From Erigeron canadensis (Eukaryota > Streptophyta > Magnoliopsida > Asterales > Asteraceae): a DNA stretch of 64,000 bases. The position numbers and the translations under genes were made by a program. The notes beneath the pieces are model-generated. The model ran no database searches, had not been told where the DNA came from, and was given only the letters and a program-made list of their open reading frames with translations. Location of the stretch: contig NC_057763.1 of NCBI RefSeq assembly GCF_010389155.1, positions 34,144,645-34,208,644 of the forward strand, in the 5' to 3' direction. The stretch's first letter is position 1; each line of letters starts with the position of its first letter. This document shows, piece after piece, positions 13,246 through 23,261 of this stretch.

Positions 13246-13779
13246 TTACACACGAGATGGGATTTGGCATTGCGTTATTTGTAATTTGCATGTATCGGGC
13301 AGTTTTTGAACAATTTGCCGGACTTGTTCCATTGGCTGGCCGCCTTGCAGTTTTACTTGCAGGTAAAGCTCTTTCACAGCATCACACTGGCACTCCTGTG
13401 TGAATTCTTTGACCTGCTTGCAACATTGTTTTTGGAGTTCTTGCAACCGTTCTTTTTGTCCCGGCACAGGTGGGCCTTTCTGTGGTAGTGCTCGTGCGAC
13501 GTAACTGTCGAAAAACAAAGTAGTTAATTACTATAATCACAAGAAAAAAAAATATAAAAGATCGATTTGATCATATATGTTGTTAAAAGTTTGTTTATAA
13601 TATAATTAATAAATATACCTATGACAAAAATTGAAGTTTCGTCCACGGATCCTTTCGCCGCATGTGCGGGCTAGGGTGTTTTCACGGGTGGATGATAGTG
13701 GGATGATGGTTTTTTGCGCAGAAGCAAAGGCTACGACAAGGGCTACAAAAACAAGCTCGAAAACAACTAATTTTGCCAT
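13246..13779 (-). CDS. 2S albumin, two exons, single albumin unit, 139 aa
   Basis: Exon 1 is 13619-13779 and exon 2 is 13246-13504 on the minus strand (420 nt). The donor is CATAG|GTATAT and the acceptor TCGACAG|TTAC. The protein begins MAKLVVFELVFVALVVAFAS (signal peptide) and carries all eight cysteines: TCGER, FCHS, QCCKQ, ECQCDA, TCKL, QCQI. It ends CQIPSRV, as the double albumins end CRVPSAMF. The phase-2 intron lies two nucleotides into the second codon after the second cysteine. That is exactly where the intron sits in the second domain of the four double-albumin genes. It is a storage-protein precursor for protein bodies. A minus-strand TATATATAAAT is about 75-85 nt upstream of the ATG. 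Confidence 0.9.
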
Positions 13780-13852
13780 TATTTGTGCGGTACTGTGTGT
13801 ATGTTTGTTTGGATACTACCTAGCTTGTTGAGGCGGCAGCGCGTACGTGGGC

Positions 13853-13865
13853 ATTTATATATAAT
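13853..13865 (-). promoter_or_regulatory. TATA box of the 13.2-kb albumin gene
   Basis: The minus strand reads ATTATATATAAAT, 75-85 nt upstream of the start codon at 13779. Confidence 0.45.
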
Positions 13866-14155
13866 CTATCTATACTTTTTATTTTAAAAAAATAGACCCA
13901 TAATAAAAATGACGGGGAAATATCAGAATTGCCCTTCATTAAAACAATACTTCCTAAATACAACATAACCTCATTCTAAATGAAATAAAAACACCATTAG
14001 TCTCTCAACCTTTAAAATAATTATAACTAACCATTATATTAATTAGATCTATATAATAGGCTAATAGCCTACACTACTCGTCGTCACCACCGTTAGTCTC
14101 CATCGCCGCCTGTCACCATTGCATGGTCGTCATATTTGCGCGGGTAACATGCTAG
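13866..14155 (+). mobile_element. Non-autonomous Helitron-like element
   Basis: The 3' part reads ...TCCATCGCCGCCTGTCACC...GCGCGGGTAACATGCTAGT. The same end, in minus orientation, is seen at 49.9 and 56.8 kb, followed there by homologous AT-rich body sequence. A GC-rich hairpin-like stretch just before CTAGT fits Helitron 3' ends. The 5' boundary is approximate. Confidence 0.4.
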
Positions 14156-15100
14156 TATATTATTATTATATTTGAAGGCTACGCACATGATTGCATGTCA
14201 AGAGGCAGATTTAACATGTTGCAAGAACGAATTTATAATGTTTTAGTTGAGTGACACGGACAATTTTAATGCAGAAATAAGACAGATATATAATTAGGGG
14301 TCCAGCTATGTTTTTAAAACCGGATAAAGGATTTGATGCTTTTGCGATTTAACCAGTTGAATCGGGCCAAAAAATCCGTCGATAATTATTAGAAATGAAT
14401 TATGTACGTTGTACGTTTGATAGTATAAAAATTTAACAATCAAGTGTTTAATAATTAAATATTTTGGAAGGGCCTGGAAATGTCTCGTCTTTGAATATTA
14501 AAGGATACAAAGTTCGAATCTGCTTTTCAACATATGTATTTTCCTAAAATCGGCTATATTAAAAACATTGATATATGTATATAGCCTAATAGATTGTGAG
14601 TCGGTACACAAACAAACAGAAATACATATGGAGCGTTGTTTAATGATACATCAACTACACGTCTATCAATCTTGACGAACAAATTTACCATTTTTTACAA
14701 TAATATGAAAGCAATTAAAAATATTATAAAAGATTTACGAATTTTGTGATTGATTTTGCTAAAGTTTGATAATGGCGCCGAAACTTCACGGTTAAAAATA
14801 TACATCCTTAATTACTAGTGCTATTTAATTTTACTAGCTACGATACGTACCATCACGTAATTAGCTTTTTATTTATAAACCGATCGCATTTTACGTTACA
14901 TAGATAAAACAAAATAAGAAGTTCGTCACACGTATGATCATCTATGTATTTTATTAGAACCTGTAGGCAGTCCCATCTCAAAGGAGAATATAAAACTCAC
15001 TAGCTAGAGATGTACAAAATTAGCTAGCTCCTTTTATTAATTGTTGGTTCTATATACACTACTTGTATCATTCTATATAGGTATTTAAGAACATTAATTA
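14156..15100. other. Spacer between the 13.2- and 15.1-kb albumin genes
   Basis: AT-rich DNA with no ORF and no element that I could define. Confidence 0.45.
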
Positions 15101-15140
15101 CAGATCGGACACTGCATTGCTGGACTTGCTGTAATTTACA
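15101..15140 (-). pseudogene. Possible relic of the C-terminus of a second albumin domain
   Basis: Immediately at the stop codon of the 15.1-kb gene, a different frame on the minus strand reads CKLQQVQQCSVRSV. This resembles the terminal CNIEVQQCRVPSAMF of the double albumins and CKLQITQCQIPS of the 13.2-kb gene. It is short, so chance is possible. Confidence 0.35.
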
Positions 15141-15666
15141 TTTGTTCTGAGCCACCACGTGTAGAGATAATACTGGGGTGGTTGTAGGGGTCCTCGGTGA
15201 TGATAGTTGTGGTGCTAATAGTTCCGATTTTGCATTCTTGTTGACTTTTTTGGATTATGCATTGGTTAGGGAGGTTTTGAGCCTTTTGCTTAAACCGTTC
15301 AATCTGTTGAAAACCGAATAAACCTTCACCTTGTTCTACACGTTTTTGTTGTTGGGACTGCAAGAAATCTTTTAAAACCTGCTTAACCGCGACACACTGG
15401 CACTGCTGATCGTCAACTTTTTGGAGTTCGGAGCAGCACTGTTGCCGAATCAAGTCTTGGTCTTGTTTTTCATCCGCTTGTTGGTCGAGGTACATTTGAC
15501 ACTGATCAAAACTTTTTTGCCGAAGCTTTGGACTACAATACTGTTGCTGTTTTTGGCTACTTGGATCGTCGTCGTCAATGGTGGTGGTAACCACAACGGT
15601 CTTACGGGCAGAGGCAATGGCGACAAGGACGGTAAATGCGACTGCAAGAACTATTAGCTTTGCCAT
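15136..15666 (-). CDS. 2S albumin, single exon, with a linker-like C-terminal tail, 176 aa
   Basis: Signal peptide MAKLIVLAVAFTVLVAIASA is followed by a propeptide TVVVTTTIDDDDP. The eight-cysteine albumin pattern follows (YCSP, QCQM, QCCSE, QCQCVA, QCII, ECKI) with no intron. After the last cysteine a tail of about 30 residues continues with GTISTTTIITEDP. This mimics the propeptide motif TTT-x-EDENP of the double albumins, so the tail looks like the start of a second precursor unit that has been lost. From memory, the interdomain linker of the sunflower double albumin begins similarly. The domain itself appears functional. It is a storage protein, targeted to vacuoles. Confidence 0.88.
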   Translation of the reverse strand: MAKLIVLAVAFTVLVAIASARKTVVVTTTIDDDDPSSQKQQQYCSPKLRQKSFDQCQMYLDQQADEKQDQDLIRQQCCSELQKVDDQQCQCVAVKQVLKDFLQSQQQKRVEQGEGLFGFQQIERFKQKAQNLPNQCIIQKSQQECKIGTISTTTIITEDPYNHPSIISTRGGSEQM

Positions 15667-15983
15667 TGTTAGGATATATGTATAGTGTCAGCTAGTATGA
15701 ATTTGGGGTGGTAGTGGTGATGATATATGGATGATGTGTACTGTGACTACAATTAATATTATGGAGTTTCGAGTCTTTGGTGACTATGAATATTGGATCA
15801 GTTGCACACGTGGAGCGGTCGATTTAATAAGTGATGATGCATATAGTAGTTGGAGAAACACGTATGACTTTCGGGCATCGTATGTGGAATTTGTATATGT
15901 ATGCGCTGTCTAGTCTTTCGTTGGGACACTTGTGCTAGGTGGATATATTTGGGTATGGATAGAATTTTCTAAGTTGTAAATTG

Positions 15984-16646
15984 GAATTTTTTTTACGGAC
16001 CATCTGGTGTAAATATGAACATTAGCTGGAAAATTTGTAAAAGTACGAAAACTTTAAGGTTTAGGTACAAAGTCGGCCACTACAACACCGGTCTTAGTTG
16101 ATTTGGCAATACATGAAGGTAAAGTCGGTGTCTTAAACACCGGTTTTCATTGTTTTCGATAGTGTCTGGTCTTCACACGTGATAGACAAGCATCACTAAC
16201 AACAACACTAGAACTTATTAAATATGCATATTTCGTATTGAATCACTGCTAAACCTACATCTGTCTTCTTAATCAAAGTCGGTGTCTCTTGTCTTCACAC
16301 GTGATAGACAAGCATCACTAATTAATTAACAACAACGACACTAGAACTTATTAAATATGCATATTTCATATTGAATCACTGCTAAACCTACACCTGTCTT
16401 CTTCATCAAAGTACGTCTGGTGGGCAAGCACGAAACATCAGTATTTTGTGTGAGTTCAGAAGACCGGTGTATTAGACACCGGGTTTATCGAAAATAATGA
16501 AAACCGGTGTCTTAAACACCGGCTTTGTACTAAAACCTTAAGACCGGTGTCTAAGACACCGGTTTTCGTAGTTTTACAAATATTCCAACTAATATTCGTA
16601 TTTACACCAAATGGGTCGAAATTTGTAGTATCTGTACAAAAAATTC
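15984..16646. mobile_element. Mutator-like MITE with 9-bp duplication and CCGGTGTC palindromes
   Basis: The ends are inverted repeats: the left GAATTTTTTTTACGGACCAT...TGGTGTAAATATGAACATTAG matches the complement of the right end ...CTAATATTCGTATTTACACCA...CAAAAAATTC. A perfect 9-bp duplication TGTAAATTG flanks it (15975-15983 and 16647-16655). Inside are several palindromes of the type ACCGGTGTCTTAAACACCGG and a two-copy ~122-bp direct repeat (16169-16411). No coding capacity. Confidence 0.65.
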
Positions 16647-16823
16647 TGTAAATTGAGATGCTTTTAATAGTAAAAATTTCTTATAATCAAATGAACTAGA
16701 TAGATTGATGACGCATGGGAACCCCAATTTCTTTCTTCGGAACCGTTTCTGTCTTTTCCCGTCCCCCCTCCCCGGCATAGCGTTTCATTGTTGATTATTT
16801 AATGATATGTCTTTATGTTTGAA

Positions 16824-16960
16824 GACTAACATAATATTTACAAGTTACAAATCGCTTTTCTTTTTTTTAACTATGTTTATAGCCATGACTAACATAATAT
16901 TTACAAGTTACAAATCGCTTTCCTTTTTTTAACTATGTTTATAGCCATGACTAACATAAA
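16824..16960. repeat. Tandem duplication, ~63-bp unit, about 2.2 copies
   Basis: GACTAACATAATATTTACAA...CTATGTTTATAGCCAT begins at 16824, 16887 and (partial) 16949. Confidence 0.8.
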
Positions 16961-16999
16961 TAATCTGTATTATTTTTGACATGTATGATACAAGAGAAA

Positions 17000-18820
17000 A
17001 GAACTTGTTATGTCACTAAATAAAGTTTGTGTTTAGATGGCGATAACCAGCGGCAACGATAAAGAAACAAGAAACCGATGGAAGACTCCAATGTTTTGGT
17101 TATTAGTACGTACCTCTACGGATTAGTGTGACCATGTTGTAGAAGTATTAGATGAAGACCGATAGAAGAAAAGCCCGTTTTTGACGGATTTTGTTGTATT
17201 CTTTTTGTACCACTAAAGTGGTTATTAAAGACAATTCTCAAAATGCGCCTATGTATTAATTCGACCACATAGTGCCAAGGGCGGATCTATATGTAATTAG
17301 TTTGGAAATTCTTTTAGTAACTATATGAAATTTTTATTTGGACACATGTTATCAAAAGTTTTAGATCTAATTAAATTATTAAGTACTCGTATCTAATTAC
17401 TTAATTAGTGTTACAGGTAGTACTTTAATAGGAAAGGTTTGTTTGGGAAGATGACCAAAGACCTCAGTTATTTTTTTTTACGTTAATGGCCCTTATAAAT
17501 ATATGTATGTCCAGTTTAATCCATCTACTCTTCTTTTCGTATTCAGTTAGTTGTTGGGCCCAGTGTTATACTTTAGTTTTGATGGGCCTCGTATTTCAAC
17601 TAGCTGACTTTTGATTGGCTTTTGGCCTTTTGCTTAATTAAAAAGAAGTAACAAAAAACTTAAATTTTGGCTCTATACATTAAAAATCTCCATATGAAAA
17701 AAAAAATTTCTGTTTCAATTCATCATCATTATTTACGAACATTTATTTATTTGATTTATGAACTTTAAAAGATTGGTTGGTTTTAGCATGTAACATTTTA
17801 TCAACTTATATTTTCGGTTAGGCGGTCTTTTAATTTGGATTCATTTTGACCAACACTTGTTTTTACTTTTGACCTCAACCTAATTGATACTATTTCTAAA
17901 ACGGCTCATATAGACCCGAACACATAGTGGCTCTGACCCGACCCATGTTAACCTGTCACCTGACTTAACCCGTTACCTGACTTAACCCGGCCCATATATT
18001 TTTGCCACCTTTATATTTATACTTGGACACACATGATTTCTATTCCTAGATCTACCACTACCACATACACTCTTGCTTACGTCATTTCATTTAGATGTCT
18101 GTGTATTAATTCGACTTTATCTTACAATTTGGCCAGCCCAATTCTATGAAATTTGTTACAAGTCAAGCTTCTCGACTATCAAAGGAACAACATGTTATAA
18201 CGCAATATCAACTAGTTGTGTTTATGGTCTTATACTTATGTCATTTATCACTTTTAATATCATCTAAATGATATACAATAGGCATCTAAAGTTTCTTAGC
18301 AGTATTAGGGGGCTCAACTTTATTAGAATGGGTGGAATTAACCGGTGAGCAAGCCGATCATCGTTAGGTGCCTAATTGGTGGCGGGAAAATAGTTGAGGG
18401 TTGTCGTCGTTCTCTTTTCCACCCTGATCCCACCTTATTTTAATTGTCTTAGTTTTTTTTTTTTTCTCTGAATGAGAAAAGATGTTTAAAAAACAATAAG
18501 ACATTCCTTGCTAGTGGAGAAGGAGCATATTGGGATATAAAAACTGAGGAGCCCACCCTTAACATGATAGACGCAACCACAACATTTTCAAAAGCTGAGG
18601 CCTAAGGCGTCTCTCTATCGTACTTTATGAGCTCGTCCAAACCAGTACTCGTTGAAATAAATGACATTCGTAGTGACTCATCGAAATCAATCGTGGGTAT
18701 TTGTCTAAATTATGAATGGGTTGAACGAGTTGTGTTGGGTCCAAGTGCCTTTCTTTTGTGTTCTCTCTCTTGCATCAATAATGTTAAACATTCAAGTATT
18801 TCTATAATATATATATATAT
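17000..18820. other. Intergenic, no gene seen
   Basis: AT-rich DNA between the minus-strand and plus-strand halves of the albumin cluster. It contains short ORFs without recognisable content and a T-run near 18.45 kb. Confidence 0.45.
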
Positions 18821-18827
18821 ATATATT

Positions 18828-19003
18828 AGGTAAAATAAAACAACTAATAAAATAAAACAAATAAAATAATTGGTTTTTCTTAACGAAAAATCACCGTGCA
18901 TCATGAAAATCATCGTGTATCAATTGTTTCGTGAACCTTCGTGTATCAATTTAACCATGATCCAAGGGTCAAGATCATGTCCTTTTTATTTTACTTTAAT
19001 ACT
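18828..19003. repeat. MITE copy A with AAGTATTAAAGTAAA-type ends
   Basis: The segment matches 32025-32212: both carry GTGCATCAT..AAATCATC.TGTATCAAT...AAGGGTCAAGATC and end TTTACTTTAATACTTG. The other copy has that end as an inverted repeat. The left part here is diverged. Confidence 0.45.
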
Positions 19004-19004
19004 T

Positions 19005-19399
19005 GCGAAATTTTTCGTTGCAAAATCTTCCATTTTCGTCGCGAAAAATGCTTCGCAAAAAACATTTTGCGACGATTTTTGCGACGAAATTTTTGTGGGT
19101 CCCACTTTTTACAAGAAAATAGAAAAGAAAACGAAAATATATTTCGTGATGAATTTTTAGAAAAATATATTACGTCACAAAAAACATGGCGGGAAACTTT
19201 TTTCGCCCCACGGAAAAAGTATAATTAAAAAAATGTTTAGAAAAATATATTGCGACGAAATTATTTCGTCGCAATAAACATTTTCGTCGCAAAAAACATA
19301 ATTTGACTTCGAAAGTCAAAAAGTGAACTTTTTTTTGTCGTTCAGTGGGTTTTTTCGTCGTAAAAAAGTTAGTCGCAAAAAACTAGATTTCTTGTAGTG
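19005..19399 (+). mobile_element. CACTA (En/Spm)-type element, right end
   Basis: It ends AACTAGATTTCTTGTAGTG, the complement of the common plant CACTA terminus CACTACAAGAAAT. Many subterminal copies of CGACGAAA/TTTCGTCGC precede it, as CACTA elements have. No matching left end was found, so the copy is truncated or the left end is unrecognisable. Confidence 0.55.
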
Positions 19400-19676
19400 A
19401 AGGTTGAAGCCATATCATGTGTAATTTTATATACTAAGTATATTTTATTGAAGGATAAGGTTTTGATACAAAGGAGGTAGTTTTTGGGCATATCTTGGCT
19501 AGAGAAAGTTGATGTGACACTAAATACAAAATGATAATCGCATCAGGATATGGAACAGCCTAACACCTCCCAAGTCTCAACCCTTCATTATCTCCCTAAT
19601 ACGGAGTATATGCATAAATAACTTTTTTTTAAAAACGAAATGGTCAAAATAATTTCAATTTACATTCTCGGTGGCT

Positions 19677-19885
19677 TATCCCATGGAGGTCATGGGTTCG
19701 ATCCTCATCCCATGCAAAGGTTGGAGGGTCTTTTCTACCATTTAGGTAGAAACTGGAAGCAACCTCTTTACTTAGGTAGAGGTAAGGTTTGCCTATATTT
19801 TAACCTCCCCATACACCGTCGAGGTATTGGGGCTCAAAACCCGCAGAAGGCGACACTAAGCAGTTACTTTACTTACTTACTTACT
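19677..19885 (+). mobile_element. tRNA-derived SINE, TTAC-tail family, 5'-truncated copy
   Basis: It has box B GGTTCGATCCT and a body AGGTAGAAACTGGAAGC...CGTCGAGGTATTGGGGCTC. The tail is (TTAC)n. A perfect 13-bp target duplication ATTCTCGGTGGCT flanks it (19664-19676 and 19886-19898). Box A is missing, so the copy was truncated at insertion. Confidence 0.75.
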
Positions 19886-20369
19886 ATTCTCGGTGGCTCG
19901 TTAAACATGCATGTACTATATTACTTCATTAACAGTCCTTATTGTCTATAGTTATGATCATTTGTTGCTGGTTATTTTATCCCTTTATTCCTAGTGTTTC
20001 GCATAGGCTCATAGCTAGTGTCATTACAAACTAAGTTTTGGTCCTGCAAATAGTCTGAGAAATATGAGGTCTAACGTTTACATTACATTATTATATATAC
20101 ATAGCTCACAAGTACGTACTTATTGGTCGTAATTCTTATCATACTTTCCTATGGGTACGTATTTGATGCGAGATAAGTTATACAGGGGAAAATCAAGTTA
20201 CTTTGTATTATACTAGACATATTGTTGTTCTTTCTTAATTACGACTTGCGAGCATCGTCATAAGTTAAAAGCACAGGTGGAGCTAGCCATATATAATCAA
20301 ACCAGTTCACGCGAAATGTACAGCCAAACAAGTAAATTAATTGACACCTAATATCTAGTCCAAGAAACA

Positions 20370-20390
20370 TACACTTCCACTTGGTACATT
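20370..20390 (+). promoter_or_regulatory. Conserved albumin promoter block, gene at 20.6 kb
   Basis: ACTTCCACTTGGTACA lies about 105 bp upstream of the TATA box. The same block, as ACTTCCACTTGGTTCA, occurs at a similar place before the three other double-albumin genes. Flanking sequence is less conserved here. Confidence 0.5.
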
Positions 20391-20463
20391 TTACATGTAT
20401 TAGTAATCGTACGTGTTTCATAAACAAGTATTATATACCACCACCTCTCCACGTATGCAACTC

Positions 20464-20472
20464 CATGCATGC
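20464..20472 (+). promoter_or_regulatory. RY seed element CATGCATGC
   Basis: CATGCATG is the RY motif bound by B3 factors (ABI3/FUS3 class) in seed storage protein promoters. It lies 22 bp upstream of the TATA box. Confidence 0.6.
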
Positions 20473-20493
20473 CTTTCCAACTCCAAAATAGAC

Positions 20494-20502
20494 TATAAAA
20501 TA
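20494..20502 (+). promoter_or_regulatory. TATA box, 20.6-kb albumin gene
   Basis: TATAAAATA is 65-70 nt upstream of the ATG at 20567. Confidence 0.6.
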
Positions 20503-20566
20503 CCAACTATCATCACCACACCAATTCACAAAACAAATACGAGCTGATCACCTATCTACACGTACA

Positions 20567-21616
20567 ATGGCAAAGCTTACACTTCTCGCACTAGCTTTCA
20601 CCGCTCTTGTAGCTTTTGCTGCAGCCCACACAACCATCGTCACCACCACCGTTGAGGATGAGAATCCGATTCCAGTTCCATCATTTATTCCTCCGATTCC
20701 TGGTGTGACTGGGCCGATGTGTCGCCTTAAGCTCCAATTCCAACAATTGGACAAGTGCCAGATGTACCTCCAGCAAGGCCAGATCCCTTACGATGAACTG
20801 AACCGTGGTCAGTACCAACAAGGCGGCCAACTCCAAGAACAAAGACTCCAACAACAGTGCTGCCAACAGCTCCAAAATGTTGAAAGCCGGTGCCAGTGTG
20901 AGGCCGTGAAACAGGTTTTGGAGAATGTTCAACAATTCCAGGGACAACAACAGGGACAGTTTGGTCTTCAGCACCAATTGGCGGAGCAGAAGGCTCAGCG
21001 CCTCCCTCAACAATGCAGACTCCAAGTCCGTGAACAAGAATGCCAAATCAGAGGATCATCAGGCGGCTTCTCTAACCCACAACAACAATGCAGCCGCGTC
21101 CAAGGTCAAAGCTTCAACCAGTGCCAAAGGTATAATATAGTATAATCTGTAAACAAATTTTCACAACACATGTGCATGGATAATACTCGTAATATGTTTA
21201 TATATATATATAATTTTAATTTATAATTTTGTCTTTACAATAGGTTCATTCAACAAGCACAGCAAGAAAGTGGGTCCCTCATGAGGATCTCCCGACAGTC
21301 GCAACAACTCCAGCAGCAACTCCAGCAATGCTGCAATGAGCTCGAGAATGTTCAGAGGGACTGCCAGTGCGAGGCATTCGAAGAGGTTTACAGGCAAGCC
21401 GTCCAGCAGCAACAAGGTGGCCGACAGCAACAACAACGCCCATGGCAACAACAGGGTGGCCAACAACGCCCATGGCAACAACAGGGTGGCCAACACCAAC
21501 AACAACCATGGCAACAACAGGGTGGCCAACAACAGATCGGACAGGCGATGCAGGCTATTCGCGACCAGTGCAACATAGAAGTGCAGCAATGCCGAGTTCC
21601 ATCTGCAATGTTCTGA
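20567..21616 (+). CDS. Double 2S albumin precursor, two exons, 311 aa
   Basis: Exons are 20567-21129 and 21244-21616 (936 nt). Signal peptide MAKLTLLALAFTALVAFAAA and propeptide TTTVEDENP are followed by a proline-rich stretch PIPVPSFIPPIPGVTGP. Albumin domain 1 has eight cysteines from MCRLK to ECQI. A short linker RGSSGGFSNP leads to domain 2 with eight more, from QCSRV to QCRV. The intron splits domain 2 after its second cysteine (CQR|F). Asn-Pro pairs precede both domains and fit asparaginyl-endopeptidase cuts that would release two separate albumins. Domain 2 has a tryptophan-containing repeat PWQQQGGQ. Exon 2, the intron and 3' UTR are nearly identical to those of the gene at 36.9 kb. 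It is a seed storage protein of protein bodies. Confidence 0.95.
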
Positions 21617-21951
21617 AGTGGCGGTCAGATCGAGTCAAAGTAATAAAGAGACTCACATCGATCTCTAGTCGTCCATATATATATATAAGGCTTTGAGATT
21701 GGAAAGAGTTTCGTGAGTAGCTATAATAATGATACGCACGTATGTACATGTGTATCTCATGTATGTAGTCGCAGCTTTGTTTTATCTTATAAAAAGTTAT
21801 CTTATAAAATTTCGGTAGATTATAAAAATAGTACATGAGGTATGTCAAAAACTACACCCATGATACCTACAACTCAAAAATTACAACTCAAAAATTACCC
21901 GAGACATACCTAAAGTTTCTATTTTTTTACAATGGCCATACCGACGTTTAT

Positions 21952-22105
21952 GGCTTTGAGATGAGAAGAGTGACTTAAAAAAGTATAGCAATAATTATGA
22001 TAAAAGCACATATATGCATGTGTATAACTATATATATGTATCTCATGCGTATGTAATCGTTACTTTCAGCTTATCTTCTTATAATATAAATAAAACACGA
22101 GGGCT
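21952..22105 (+). repeat. Relic of an albumin 3' UTR
   Basis: GGCTTTGAGATGAGAAGAG...ATGTATCTCATGCGTATGTAAT...AATAAAACACGAGGG repeats, in diverged form, the tail of the functional 3' UTR at 21690-21790. It is closer to the tails at 26165-26280 and 31853-31965. It looks like the original 3' end left behind after the upstream tract was replaced. Confidence 0.55.
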
Positions 22106-22790
22106 TAATCAAGTTTTACTAAAATTTTGAAGGTTTAAAGCCAATGGGGTCACTAATTAAATTTTAAATAAAACCATGTTTTTGATACTACCATACTTCT
22201 AATTGGTGCTTTATGCATATGAAATATAGCTACCCGCCATGAAAACTCTGTAGTTTTAGAATCATTACATATTATGATCATAACCAAACAATGATTCTTG
22301 TAATCTACACTATATATTAACTCAAACTCTTTAGTTAAAGTTAGTACCATTACATATTATTATCAAAATTTGTGATTGAACCCGTGTAAGTTTTGATAAA
22401 TCAATAAAGTCGATCAGATGTTTTGATCAGACCCTCAAGCAACTCTAATTTGATTAAGTAAATTTGTAAAAGTAATAGACATTATCTAATAGATCGTTTA
22501 TGAGTATCATATATCTAGCTAGTCTTATAGAAACATAAAAATGAGGTCATCATTTGCAAATCGAGTTGAAGTAACACGAAAGTAGCTCCAAAAGCTATTG
22601 TTTCCATGTCATTTTTTGGGTTCAAGTCGTTATATCATACTTACAACCTTTTAACTATACATATACCTGTATATTAAAAACTATATCCATCTACATCTTA
22701 TACCATTCATAAACGTTCATCCTTTCACTTACATTTTTTCATGTCATCTCAGCATCACCTTTTCACCTCTTTCACCTTATATTTTTCTCC
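22106..22790. other. Spacer, no element seen
   Basis: AT-rich, without recognisable coding or repeat content. Confidence 0.4.
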
Positions 22791-22793
22791 TTA

Positions 22794-23261
22794 AGAGCAT
22801 CCACACTCATCAAGTCTTTCAATGACTTTTTTTATTTGCCATCTCATATTTTCATTTCTTTTTTCTTTGATCTTTTAAAAATAGTTATTAAAATGTATTT
22901 TTTTTTATTAAAAAAAAAAGTGATAAAAGACTATGATTTTAGGCTCATTAGATTCGTATTGATGAGATGTTTTCAATTATAAATTTTGTTTTTAGAAAAT
23001 ATTAATTTTTGTAATTATCTACAAATTTGATTAAATATGTCATTTTAATTAGGGTAGAAAACAAAAATATAAAAAACAAGGGATATAAATGAAAGTTGCA
23101 AGGGGATAAAATAAAACTTCTTTCCTATATTTTGCCATCAAACGTTTGAAGAATTTCAAGCTTTTCTCCAAAAAAATCTTTTCTCCCAATGGCATCAAGT
23201 TTTCCAATAGTTTTTTTTTTCAAAAAAAAGTCTTTCTTCAAACCCATTGGAGATGTTGTAA
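22794..23261. repeat. MITE-like segment with GAGCATC/GATGTTGTAATC ends
   Basis: The left GAGCATCCACACTCATCAAG and the right CCCATTGGAGATGTTGTAATC resemble the GAGCATC...CCATTGGAGATGCTC ends common in plant MITEs. The ends are imperfect and no duplication was identified. Confidence 0.3.

Noticed and set aside
16080..16600. CRISPR-like array from repeated CCGGTGTC palindromes
   Set aside because: Plant nuclear DNA, irregular spacing, and the repeats lie within a transposon bounded by a 9-bp duplication.
18870..19228. Overlapping ORFs of 95-96 codons
   Set aside because: They translate CACTA subterminal repeats (CGACGAAA units), with no protein-like conservation.
21221..21589. Long antisense Leu-rich reading frames opposite albumin exons (also 20681-21046, 36861-37337 and others)
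   Set aside because: They are shadows of CAA/CAG-rich glutamine codons read on the other strand. They have no starts, domains or splice context of their own.
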